Shown here one piece after another: positions 32,872 to 43,336 of a stretch of 64,000 nt of DNA. The notes below the pieces were generated by a model. That model was not told the origin of the DNA, searched no databases, and saw only the letters and a list, made by a program, of their open reading frames with translations. The first letter of the stretch is position 1. Each line of letters opens with the position of its first letter. This DNA is from Astragalus membranaceus (Eukaryota > Streptophyta > Magnoliopsida > Fabales > Fabaceae), in the NCBI GenBank assembly GCA_039519185.1, contig CM076849.1:110861806-110925805 (forward strand), written 5' to 3'. Position numbers and translations under genes: made by a program.

Positions 32872-34371
32872 CATAACAAGTAATATAGTGTTTAGAACAG
32901 GTCGAACCCACAGGGATTGATGAATTCTTTCAAAAGTCAATATTATGTAATTTAGAGGAAAGTAACCAATTTAACAAGATAGTTGATGATGGTGAGTATC
33001 ACAAGTAAGTTAGAATAAAGCAAAGTGTAAGTAGTTGTAATGAAATAGAGAAAAGCTAGTTGGAATGTCTTCCCCAAGTAACTTACTTATAAGTGTTTAA
33101 TGCAGTTATGATGCAGTTGCACTGAATGCTGTTGCATTAGTTGTGTGCCTTTCAGTCACTTTCTTCAGAGTTTCATTACAAGCTTCCTATGTCTAGGCTT
33201 GCTAAATTAGTTCACTCTTGTCTTTTAAACTACCCACAGTATCACTCTATGGACTATACTATCCTATGTCTAGGACTTAGTATGGTTTTCACAAAGTTTC
33301 CTTTATGTAAAACACTCACCCATATTAGTTCTTGAGTTCTTAATTGTAAACCATGTCTGCTTTTACAAATCTACTTATTCTAAGTGATCAATCTCAAAAT
33401 AAGTGTTGAAAGTATTTTCAAGCAAGAACAAAAGTGCACACATCATATACTTGTATTAAACTTACTTAAAAGCTCATTAAATGGTTAGAACATTCCAACT
33501 AAGAGAGGTTTAGCTCAACATAGACATTGCAAGGCAAATATAAAGAGAATAGAACATGTTTATATAATTGAAATCACAAGAGAGAAACAACAAGATAGAG
33601 TTTACGCAAGTTGTAGCTCTTAGCATGAATTCTCCTAGCAATGTAATTGCATTAGCTCCTTAGCACTTTGGTAAAACTATGAAATCGAGGTAAGGAGGAT
33701 TTGTCACTTCCTTCCTTTCCTTCTTACAAAATAGAACTTATCTATGTGGAGTTAAATTTTAATCTAACTTATGGATTGTGATCTATCTTCAAGTGAAGGA
33801 GTGAGGTCCTTTTATAGTCTTCAAGAGAGGTGATTCCTTCCTTCATGTTGAAAAAACTTTGGTGGCTGTATTCATGGTTACTTTACAGCAGTTGATTCCC
33901 ATGTGAAGTCTTCAATCAAGTGTATAGGGAGGTCAAATGAGATAAGAACATGTGTCCCTATGTTGATGACTCTTCAAAGCTATGTGGGAATTGTAGGCGC
34001 CGAAATATGAGGTGTTCTTGCTTTAGGAGATCAAGCATGAGGTCATCAAGTGCAAGTGGATGGCAAGTGGATGTGCAAGTGGATGACTCCAACCTTCAGG
34101 CAATGCAGTTGCAGTGCAATAGCATTGTGCTAAACCAGTGCAGTTATAAGTGCAGGATCATTTGATGCAGGAGCATCTAGATTGTACTGAACAAACTTAT
34201 CAAACATAGCACAATATATCCAAAATGGCCTATTATCAACTATAACCATGTCAAACACTCAAGTTATCACATATTACATAAAATAATATATAAACTCTTT
34301 ATTTTTGCTTGAAAGAGAGCAATTTGCTAAGTTTAAACATATGAATAACTCTATATAAAATAGAGTTATCA
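32872..34371 (-). repeat. Athila 5' LTR, main part
   Basis: Resumes after the Tekay-like insertion and matches 3517-4552 plus 12341-12800. Ends GAGTTATCA, followed by TSD GCGGG at 34372-34376. With 23450-23488 it totals about 1534 bp. Confidence 0.93.
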
Positions 34372-34376
34372 GCGGG

Positions 34377-34512
34377 CAGGTCGGTTCAGGTCTAGTGGGG
34401 CGCGCATTCGTGGGCTGGGTAGGCGCTGGGCTGAACTTCGAATTGGTTATTAACAGGGTACAAGAAGTAGAAAAAGGGGGTCTGTAATAGTAAGAGGGTA
34501 TCTCGTGTGGAA
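34377..34512. other. Older flanking DNA
   Basis: GC-richer than its neighbours (CAGGTCGG, GGGGCGCGCATTCG). It continues the spacer interrupted at 3481. No gene seen. Confidence 0.4.
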
Positions 34513-34920
34513 AGAAAAGTCCAAATACTAATTTTAATCACTTTAAATCCCATTTCTTTAAAACACTAGTTATAATAACACTTTGTCAACCCTCAAAATA
34601 CATTATACTTTAAATACTAATATTATTTTATAAAGTAAAATAGTCACCTAAAGTAATAACATTTCAAATACAAATCTTTTATAAGTCAAATAATTAAATA
34701 TAACAACAATATATTACCAAAATACTGTAAAATTACGGTTTCATATCATTTCAACATATTTGAATAATTTACATAGACTTAAATGTAAAAGATCAATTAA
34801 AATGATAATGTTTCTAAAATATATAATTTCTAAGGCAAAAGACGTACAATATATCACAAAAACTATTATTATATTCACGTATAAACAAAAACGTATTAAT
34901 ACGAGAATTGAGGTGTTACA
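34513..34920 (-). repeat. Left LTR copy (3', truncated)
   Basis: Matches 36847-37275 with a few substitutions and short indels. Confidence 0.8.
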
Positions 34921-36162
34921 ATTCAACCCCCCTTAAAGTAAATTTCGTCCTCAAAATTTAGATAAGTCTCAAGGACAAAACAAAGGGTAAAAACTTCAAG
35001 ATCTCAAACACATGGATGGATTGTGAAAACTTTTCAGAGAAACAAGAGACGTTGTTAACGAGATTTGAGGCGTGAGAATGAGGGTATCAACAAACAGCAA
35101 GGCATAAACTGGCATAATGAAAATTTCGCAATCAAGAATAGCGAACATCGTACTAAATAATCTCCAATTTGTTTCGCACTGTAAAAGTGTGTCGGCCTAA
35201 CGCATCTTTACAAACAAGAATCTATCGAAGTTTAATCTCCCACCTAAATTTCCACAAATATTGTTACTTAAGAAACATAGTCATGATATATCTTTAAGCA
35301 ATGAACTACTCGTATTAAGAATGAGCAATGGAATTTGTCTCCTCAATAGTCTAACACACTCTCGAGGGAAAGAAAGAATCAAATAGGAAAAATGCATAAA
35401 TTGCAAGGAAAAGGATTGGTCGACCAAGGAGAGGAAAGTCCAACTTTTTGATCATATATCCCTGACTAGATTGCTCGTCCTAGAAAGGTTCGCACTACAC
35501 TTGTTTGGAAGGACTTAGTATCTATAACACGGAACTAAGTAGTTGGCATCTCTACACTCTCCTACGAAGAACTCATTAACACTCAAAGGTCCTATTTCTT
35601 GGATTCTAATATCGATATTTACCAACTTATGCCTAAGGTTGTTGGAGTCTACCTGCAAGTCAATCCTTACTCACACTATGTCTAACTTACTCTAGAATTC
35701 CAATTTCTAAAACTACCCATCTAATATTGTCACCGTTGCTCAATTACCAGTGAAAAGTAATTGGGGTGATCAATCCCTCCTACTCTTCCAGCCATGCGAC
35801 TTAAGCAATAATAACTACATAGCTTGCTCGGGCTCTATATATGAGAATCTTTGATAGGGCTTGAATGTAAGGATGTCCACGTCGCATCGTTAGTCCCGAG
35901 CTCTACGAAAAATTCTCTTTAAGGATAAGAGGTATTTGGGTTCTCACTTGGATTCAAACTTCTCCCTATCTACTCTAGCCTTAATGATTCTCCCTAATCA
36001 AAAAAATATCTATCACTCATCCCATTTCGTAGAGGATTTAACCAACAAATTTGGTTAGCTTCACGACTATCAAGAATCAAACAAACAATGCATGCAACTC
36101 TTTTCAGAGTTCACACAGAAAACACAATAGACACACAACGCACGACCTAAAAAATAAACCTT
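34921..36162 (-). other. Non-coding body of the non-autonomous element
   Basis: About 1.24 kb with stops in all frames. The right end of the tract (34922-34935 on the minus strand) is the polypurine run. I see no domain. Confidence 0.6.
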
Positions 36163-36174
36163 TCTCTGATACCA
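36163..36174 (-). promoter_or_regulatory. Probable primer binding site
   Basis: On the minus strand TGGTATCAGAGA, one base different from the initiator-Met tRNA complement. Confidence 0.7.
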
Positions 36175-36177
36175 CTA

Positions 36178-37275
36178 AATTACCCCGAAAGTAATTAAAT
36201 ATGAAAAAGTACGAAAATGAGTAAAAAAATAATTTCAAAATAAAATCAACAATTCTTTTTTTGAAAATACTTTCCGCAAGTAAAGAATGTCGTCAAATTA
36301 CTGAAATCATATAAATGCAATTTATAATAATATTAAAGACTAAATCGATAAAATATTTCTTTTAATACAGTAACAAAATGACTTGAGATATAATATTGAA
36401 AATATAACTCAAATCCAGATGTCACATGATCAGAGCAATTAACCTCTAATTAAATTAACCTCTAATATTGAAAATACAACGCATAGTATCATACTACCAG
36501 CTACTTGGTGATCCGTAACGATGATATCTCCACTAATGTCACCCACTAAAAGTATTAAATATAATTAATCGGTTGTTTAATGTATTAACCGTGTTTGTCG
36601 ACGTACCTATCCAAAATATACATGACGACCACAACGATTGGAAAGCGTGCACCGAGAAACCTAATGTCCATATCTGAATGCAATGCACATACCGTGGAAG
36701 GTTTGACCACTGACAACTTGCTAGGCAAAGACGTAACGAAACTATTTGGAGTTGACGAAAATGAGGAGAGTAGAACAAACGAGTAGATGGAGATCGGTGT
36801 TGGAGTTTGAATCCATGTTCTCTTCATGACTCTTCAAGCCCAACTCCAAATACTAATTTTAATCACTTTAAATCCCATTTCTTTAAAACACTAGTTATAA
36901 TAACACTTCATCAACCCTCAAAATAAATTATACTTTAAATACTAATTTTATTTTATAAAGTAAAATAGTCAACTAAAGTAATAATATTTCAAATACGAAA
37001 ATTTTATAAATCAAATAATTAAATATAACAACAACATATTACCAAAATACTGTAAAAATACGGTTTCATATCATTTCAACATATTTGAAGAGTTCACATA
37101 GACTTAGATGTAATAAATCAATTAAAATGATAATGTTTCTAAAATATATAAGTTCTAAGGCAAAAGATTTGGTCAAAAAAAAGATCTAAGGCAAAAAACG
37201 TACAATATATCACAAAAACTACTTTATATTCACGTATAAACAAAAACGTACTAATACGAAAATTGGGGTGTTACA
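36178..37275 (-). repeat. Right LTR copy (5') with an unmatched inner part
   Basis: 36847-37275 is shared with the left copy. 36178-36846 is not; it includes open frames on both strands at 36585-36827 with more even codon use than the surroundings, possibly a captured host fragment. I do not recognise the protein. Confidence 0.55.
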
Positions 37276-37494
37276 CATTCCCTCAACAATATGATGAAGA
37301 ACACCCCTACTGTTTTTAACGAGGAACAAGTCGCGTTCTTACTTTTTTGTCTTCATCATTCTTTTATGTGCACTAGATCTCTTTCAATTGGGCAGCGTTA
37401 TCTTCCCTTGGCTACCTTATTACATGAGGGTTAAAATGTCAGCCTTAGTAAAATTCTTCTTGCAAGCTTGTATGAATCTCTGGGTGCTAATTAC
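37276..37494 (+). pseudogene. Plant mobile domain (PMD) fragment, left half
   Basis: One frame reads FNEEQVAFLLFCLHHSFM, then LPLATLLHEG, a stop, and LSKILLASLYESLGANY, matching the aminotransferase-like plant mobile domain found in transposons and host proteins. One TAA interrupts it. It is cut at 37494 by Tat-like element A; the TSD ATTAC is 37490-37494. The right half is at 56676. Confidence 0.65.
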
Positions 37495-37948
37495 TGTTAA
37501 CACCCAAAATAAATTAAGTTGTTGGCCGAGGTAAGAAGGGAAAGTTTAGGGCTAGGACAAGGCCGAAGCAGCTATAAAAGCACTATGGCAGAGACAAATT
37601 AACACTTGTCGTGGCACAAGGGAAGATCAATCTGGAAACGCAAGGACAAATGTTGGGAATGATTGAAGTCCCGAGGGAAAAAAGAGAATCACCGAGGAGC
37701 AGCAGAGACTCAGTTGGAGGGCTCCTCGACAACAGGGTGACTCGGCTTAGGCACCAACGGCCGGAGGCCGAAAGCAAGACATGGCCGAAGAGGGCTGTGG
37801 CCGAGGCGAGGAATACTTGCTTGGAGCACAAGTGTTCAATGCACGTGGACATACCACGTTGGAGCGGTTAAGGTCAATGAACAGAACACTCCATGGAAAC
37901 ACAAATGACTAGGGTTTTACCCCACTAAACCGTGCTAGGGTTTTACCC
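37495..37948 (+). repeat. Truncated 5' LTR of element A
   Basis: Matches 55840-56260 of the 3' LTR and stops at AAACCGTGCTAG. The remaining 380 bp or so, the primer site and the gag start are missing. Confidence 0.85.
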
Positions 37949-38670
37949 TACCAGAACGGTGAAGCTACCTTCTGAGGTCCCACAGGACTAGTGGATGGCT
38001 CGAAGAATGTCTAGAGGATCCGTGCCCCAAGTAGCCCCTCCAACACGCTTGAAGAAGAGGAAGTTTCAATGGGCGAAGTCGATTCAAAAGATGAAGGGCA
38101 TGTTGCATATGCTAACCACAGCTAGGGAAAGAGATGCACAGGAGACTCCTGTGGCCTCTCTAGCCACTGCGTTGGAACAGGCTTTCTCTAGATCGGCTGA
38201 GGCTAGTACCAACATGATACCCGCAGCAGCGGCATCCCCACCTAACACTGTTCCCGAAAATGGACCCGACATCAACAACATGATCGGGGTTGTCGAGTTG
38301 ACCGGTAACCCGATCACTATTGCCATTATGAATTGTCTGTATGGCACTCACAATCCTAAGCCCAAGTACCTACGGCGAACGTCGAGGCTGCCCCTCCCCT
38401 GGGCAAACCGGAGTTGTTAGTTGAAGATATGATGGATACAGGCACGGGTGAGGATGAATAAGACCCATTCGGGTCGCTTGTCTTGGAGGATGAGCTGATA
38501 AGTGACTCTATCTTGGATGATATACTGAACGAGGAGAGTGAAACTTTCCTTGCAGAAGGACAACCCAAGGAACTTGAAGGTGATGTCTTTGTTGAGGAGG
38601 CCGAGTGGGATGCCTTGACGGAGACACACAATGAACTAACCTAGGGTATTCTTTTTGAGAAGCCTACGTA
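37949..38670 (+). pseudogene. Element A gag/linker remnant
   Basis: The frame 37995-38420 (MARRMSRGSVPQVAPP) and the acidic stretch after it (LEDELISDSILDDIL) lead toward protease. No gag core or zinc knuckle remains. I assign it only by position. Confidence 0.5.
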
Positions 38671-39162
38671 GAACATGGTAAAGCACTTGAAGCCGTTATA
38701 CATCAAGGTCCATCTAAACGGGGAGCTCTTCAATAGGGTGTTTGTGGATGGTGCTTAAATATCATACCTTTGACCACCAAGAAGAAACTCGGTAAGAATG
38801 CTGAGGACCTTATCCCGACCACAATGACCATGACTAGTTTCATGGGTCACCCCTCACATGCTCTGGAAGTGTTGGTGGCCGATGTAACCGTCGGGTCAAA
38901 GTTAACGCGGTCGGCTTTCTTTGTCATTGATGGGAAGTCCTCGTATCTCGTAATCCTTGGTAGGGATTGGATCCACACCAATGAATGCGTTCCCTCCACT
39001 TTACACCAGAAAGTAATGATATGGATTGGTGATAAGGTGGAAATAGTGGAGACCGATCCGAACCATTTCCCAGCCAAGGTTAAGATGTTAGAGGCTATCT
39101 TCTACTCCCCTCAAATGCGCCGTATTGCAATACCAAGAAGCTACGAAGAGGGAGGAGCATAA
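38671..39162 (+). pseudogene. Element A protease
   Basis: KPLYIKVHLNGELFNRVFVDGA matches the Tat protease start, but the active site VDGG reads VDGA and is followed at once by TAA (38756-38758). The C-terminal half (SYLVILGRDWIH) is open from 38770. Confidence 0.8.
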
Positions 39163-40991
39163 TCTTGTGAGTGGACCAGAGAAGGTTTCAGGCTCAAAAT
39201 GTAGACCGGCCCACGGCCAGACAATGAGACCGATGATTGACATCCCACTAGAACTGCAGAGCCTGCTGGATAGGCTACACCTCTTCCAGGTAGAGTCCAA
39301 CATTGAGGAAGCTATGTTTGCTGCAGTACAACAGGAGGATGAGCTCCACGAAGATCTGCCCACGGGGATATCGAATGATGCCAAAATAGGGACGTCGATC
39401 GATCTCCCTCATATTGAGCCTATCCAGCGAAGAATCCCTACATTTGAAGCTCAGGATCCATTAATAGAGGTTAACTTGGGAACTGAAGTGGAATCGATGA
39501 TGACCAAGATTAGTGGCATACTTAGCGTACACCAAAGGGACCAGGTGGTAGAATTGATCAAGGAGTATCACGACTATTTTGCTTGGGATTACCATGAGAT
39601 GTCGGGCTTAGATAGAGCTCCGATTGAACATCAGTTGCCTATCAAAGACAGATGAAGACCCCACAAGCAGCCATCGAGGAGATTCTATCCTCAGCTAATG
39701 CCACATATTAAAGTTGAGATAAAAAGGCTAGATTTATCAGAACTGCAAGGTATGTAGAATGGTTATTCAATATAGTACCGGTAATTAAAAAGAATGGCCA
39801 AGTAAGGGTCTGCATTAACTACAGAAACATGAACTTGGCCACACCCAAATATTAGTATGCTATGCCAGTGGCCGATATGCTAGTCGATGTCGCGTCTAAC
39901 AATGCCATCTTGACTTTTATGGATGGTTACTCTGGATATAACCAAATCTACGTAGCCAAGGCAGACACCCATAAGGCTACCTTTAGGTGCTCCGACGCCT
40001 TAGGCATCTATGAGTGGTTGGTCATTCCGGAGCCACCTATCAAAGGGCGATGAACACAATATTACATGACTTAATCGGCAAAAGCATGGAAGTATATATT
40101 GATGATGTGGTAGTCAAGTCCAAGAGTTTTGAGGAACATCTAACAGAGCTGGAACAAGCTCTGAAATGGATGAGACTCCAAAATCTCAAAATGAATCCCA
40201 TAAAGTGTGCGTTCGGTGTATCTATAGGTAACTTCCTCGGATTTTTGTTGCATAATCAGGGCATCAAGGTGGACAAGAACAAAGCCCGGACAATCTTGGA
40301 GGCTAGACCACCTAGAACCAAGAAGGAGCTACAGAGCCTCCTCGGAAAAATTAACTTCTTGAGAAGGTTTAACGCTAACTCTGCAGGGAAGATGAAAGCA
40401 TTTTCACCTTTGCTTTGGCTGAAGAGCACCGACGAGCTGACATGGGGGGCAAAGCAGCAGGAGGCCTTTGACCAGATCAAGGCTGACTTGACAAATCCTC
40501 TAGTCCTAGTCCCTCCTTTGCCTGGAACACCGTTGAAGCTTTACATCGCCGCCGAAGACCAAGCTATCGGCTGCCTTCTGGCCCAGGATGATGACAACGG
40601 CACCGAGCGAGCCATTTATTACCTTAGTAGGATTCTCAACGATGCAGAAACTAGATATTCTCCAATTGAGAAGCTTTGTTTATCATTATTCAATGCTTGT
40701 ACTAAATTAGAATACTATTTGTTGCCTAAAGAGGTTCTAGATATATGCAAAGTTTACATTGTGAAGTACCTTCTTAATCCGCCTATCTTGCAAGGTAGAC
40801 TTGTCAAGTGGGTCATTAAATTAAATGCACTTGCTTTATCGTATGTACCTTTAAAGGCCGTCAAAGGACATGCCCTTACAGATTTTCTCGCTCAACACCC
40901 ATGTGTAAAGGTCCATCACACCCCAGCCGAACGTGTTAATTATATTGGTCTGAAGCCTTGGGTCCTCATGTTTGATGGCACGAGTACCTAA
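39163..40991 (+). pseudogene. Element A reverse transcriptase and RNase H
   Basis: The linker and RT start (FAWDYHEMSGLDRAPIEH) is followed by a stop-rich stretch at 39652-39860. RT resumes with LTFMDGYSGYNQI. A short deletion near 40028 removes the MPFGL block. The active site YIDD at about 40098 is intact. The connection (LLGKINFLRRF) and a degenerate RNase H with the LCLSLFNACTKLEYYLLP block follow to 40991. Confidence 0.88.
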
Positions 40992-41384
40992 ACGGGGGCT
41001 CGTGTGGGAATAGTCATATCTAGTCTGTGTGGCAAGACATGGAAGTTCATGTGCAGGATAGAGGATCAAGCGTCCAATAATCAGGCAAAGTATGAGGCCT
41101 TGATCATTGGACTTGATATTCTGGCCGCCATGAAGGTCCATTACTTAGAAATAAAAGGGGATTCTCAGCTGGTAATTAAACAAATCACTAGCGAATACAA
41201 ATGCTACAATACCAAGTTGAGAGAATTGCGTGCCTCGGCCTATAGCTTGTTAAAGCTGTTTGCCGATCTGATCATCAGGCATATCCCCAGGGACGAGAAT
41301 CAGGAAGCAAATTACCTTCCTCAGCAGGCTTCTGGCTACAAAAATACGGTTGTGAAAGTCATGCATCAAACGGAGAGCCCTTAA
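40935..41384 (+). pseudogene. Element A archaeal-type RNase H
   Basis: LMFDG (first Asp), then a TAA at 40989-40991, then GVVISS-like sequence, NQAKYEA and KGDSQLVIKQI. The usual NQAEYEA Glu is Lys, so a catalytic residue is lost. Confidence 0.85.
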
Positions 41385-42579
41385 ATATGTCCTAGTAGAC
41401 GATGAGCTGTATAAGAGGGGCACCAACGGGGTACTGTTGCGATACCTCAAGAGAAAAGAGTCCTACTTGGTCATGGCTCAAGTTCATGAGGGGAGTTGTG
41501 GTTCTCACAGGTCTGGTCCCATCATGAAATGGTTGATCTACAGACACGGATACCATTGGCCGATGATCACGACTGATTGTTTGCAATACGCCAAGGGATG
41601 CGAAACTTGCCAGCTACATGGCCCCACCCAACGGGTGCCCGCGGATGAGCTCCACCCAATTATCAAGCCCTGGCCTTTTCAGAGGATGGGTCGTGGACTT
41701 GATTGGAAAAATATACCCTCCAAGCACCAAAGGGCATAACTTCATTATCATACCACAAACTACTTCACTAAGTGGGTAGAAGCTATGCCCATTGGGTAAT
41801 GTTAATCAAGCTACAGTGATTAGTTTCATCGAGAACCAGATGATATACAGGTTTGGGATTCCCGAGACCATCACTGTCGATCAATTTACCATGTTCACAG
41901 GGGAACAACTGGTGGCTTTCCCCAAAGAATATGGCATTAAGATGAGGCATTCCATGCCTTATTATGCCCAAAATAACGGACAGGCCGAAGCTACCAATAA
42001 GATTATTATTGAACTTATCAAGAAGAACGTGGAGGATCAGCCTCGAAGGTGGCATGAAACTTTAAATGAAGTCTTGTGGGCTATGAGAAACTCAAAGTCT
42101 ACGACCAGCGGAATAACTCCATACCGACTAGTGTACGGGCAAGATGCTGTATTGCTGCTCGAGATCAGTGTTGCATGACTGAGGGTGGCTCGGCAACACT
42201 CACTTAGCTTGGACGAATACGAGCAAGCCATGCTAATGGAGTTGGACTCGGTGGACGGCGACAGGTTAGCTGCCCTCAGCAGACTAGAACTCAACAAAAT
42301 TAAGACAGCCCGTGCCTACAACAAACACGTAAAATCAAAGAAGTTTGTTGTAGGCGACCTAGTTTGGAAGACCATCCTGCCGATAGGGATCAAGGATCCT
42401 AAGTTTTGGAAATGGACACCGAATTGGGATAGACCATATATTGTTAGTGAAATTTTTGATGGTGGTGCATACTGATTTATCTCCATGGATGGAGAAGAAT
42501 TTGAAAAAAGATAAACGACAAGTATTTAAAAGCGTATTATCCTACAATATGGGAAAACATGTAAGAAGACAAATGATAT
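41385..42579 (+). pseudogene. Element A integrase
   Basis: The HHCC finger (VHEGSCGSHRSGPIM, CETCQLHG) is present. Frame changes at about 41690-41790 spoil the first catalytic Asp region. D is seen in TITVDQFTMF and E in NGQAEATNKI. The C-terminal part (VGDLVWKTILP, RPYIVSEIFDGGAY) ends at 42475. Element B inserted at 42579, about 100 bp after pol. Confidence 0.87.
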
Positions 42580-43313
42580 TGTTAACACCCAAAAATAACT
42601 AAGTCGTAGATCGAGGGCCGAGTGAAGATAGGGAGCAGAATTGAAGCGTTGAGGCAGGCTTCAGCCTCAGCCTATAGACTTCCACGGCCTAGGTTGGCTC
42701 GGGTGCCTGAGTTACTGCCCGAGGACGAAGGCTAGCTGAGCAAGCCAAGTGGCTAAAGTAAGGCAGGTTTGCTTGGAAGGCAAAAAAGAGGGAGCACGAA
42801 GACAGAACGTGGGAGCAGTTGAGAGATCAAGCGAAGGAGTGAGACCTTGAAAAGCTGAGTGAGGGAGTTCACCCCACTAACCGTGCTAGTAAGATCGTGG
42901 GTGGTTACTCTGCCTCTTTAGGGCTTAGGAACAATGATAATCGTTGATCTTAGATTGATCCAACGGTAGGCAAATGTTGGCTATGGTAGTGGCCGACGAG
43001 GGCCTATGTATATAAATAGAAGAGAAATTGTACATAATAGACACACATCAATCAATCAAAAACTCTACGTTTATTTCATTTTTCTGCTTTTATCGCACTT
43101 TATCTTTATTTTCATCTATTAGCCAGTAGTATAATCCAACCCTCGCATCCCATTCACTCAACCTGACCCTTTCTAGAGGAGTCAGGATACCCACAGTCAA
43201 GGAGCAGAGTTCCCTCCTTGACGCAATTACTTGAAGAACAGAGAAATCAAAAACCTTTCCAAACCCCTGGCCGAATCCACGGCTAGGACCTAAGAGTTTG
43301 ACGAAGAACAACA
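42580..43313 (+). repeat. 5' LTR of element B
   Basis: 734 bp. Nearly identical to the 3' LTR except for about 130 bp (near 51856-51990) present only in the 3' copy. Confidence 0.92.
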
Positions 43314-43336
43314 AATCGGCATGCCCTGTGGGACAG
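43314..43336 (+). promoter_or_regulatory. Tat-type primer site region of element B
   Basis: ATCGGCATGCCCTGTGGGAC directly follows the LTR and resembles the ...GGCACGCCCAGTGGGAC leader common in Tat-like elements. I do not assign the tRNA. Confidence 0.55.

Larger units (their letters stand above)
3482..34371 (-). mobile_element. Athila-like Ty3/gypsy element, split by nested insertions
   Basis: A full element on the minus strand, flanked by a 5-bp target-site duplication GCGGG (3477-3481 and 34372-34376). The LTRs begin TGGTGTGTGG and end GAGTTATCA on the plus strand. Order on the minus strand: 5' LTR (right), tRNA-Asp-type primer site, gag, protease, RT, RNase H, integrase, an ORF2/env-position gene, polypurine tract, 3' LTR (left). 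FMDD in RT, the protease wording and the tRNA-Asp primer site are Athila traits. Insertions at 4553-12335, 13335-15603 and 23489-32871 account for about 19.4 kb. The original element was near 11.4 kb. Several stops and frameshifts make it non-functional. Confidence 0.93.
34513..37275 (-). mobile_element. Non-autonomous minus-strand LTR element
   Basis: Two direct copies of an AT-rich sequence (34513-34920 and 36847-37275) end in GGTGTTACA on the plus strand. On the minus strand the left copy is preceded by a polypurine tract and a GAGGACGAAATTT leader (34921-34960), and TGGTATCAGAGA lies at 36174-36163. This fits 5' LTR at right, primer site, a non-coding body of about 1.25 kb and a 3' LTR at left. 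The right LTR would extend to about 36178, whereas the left copy stops at 34513, so the left is truncated or the right carries an insert. No gag or pol is present. I could not find a convincing TSD. Confidence 0.7.
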
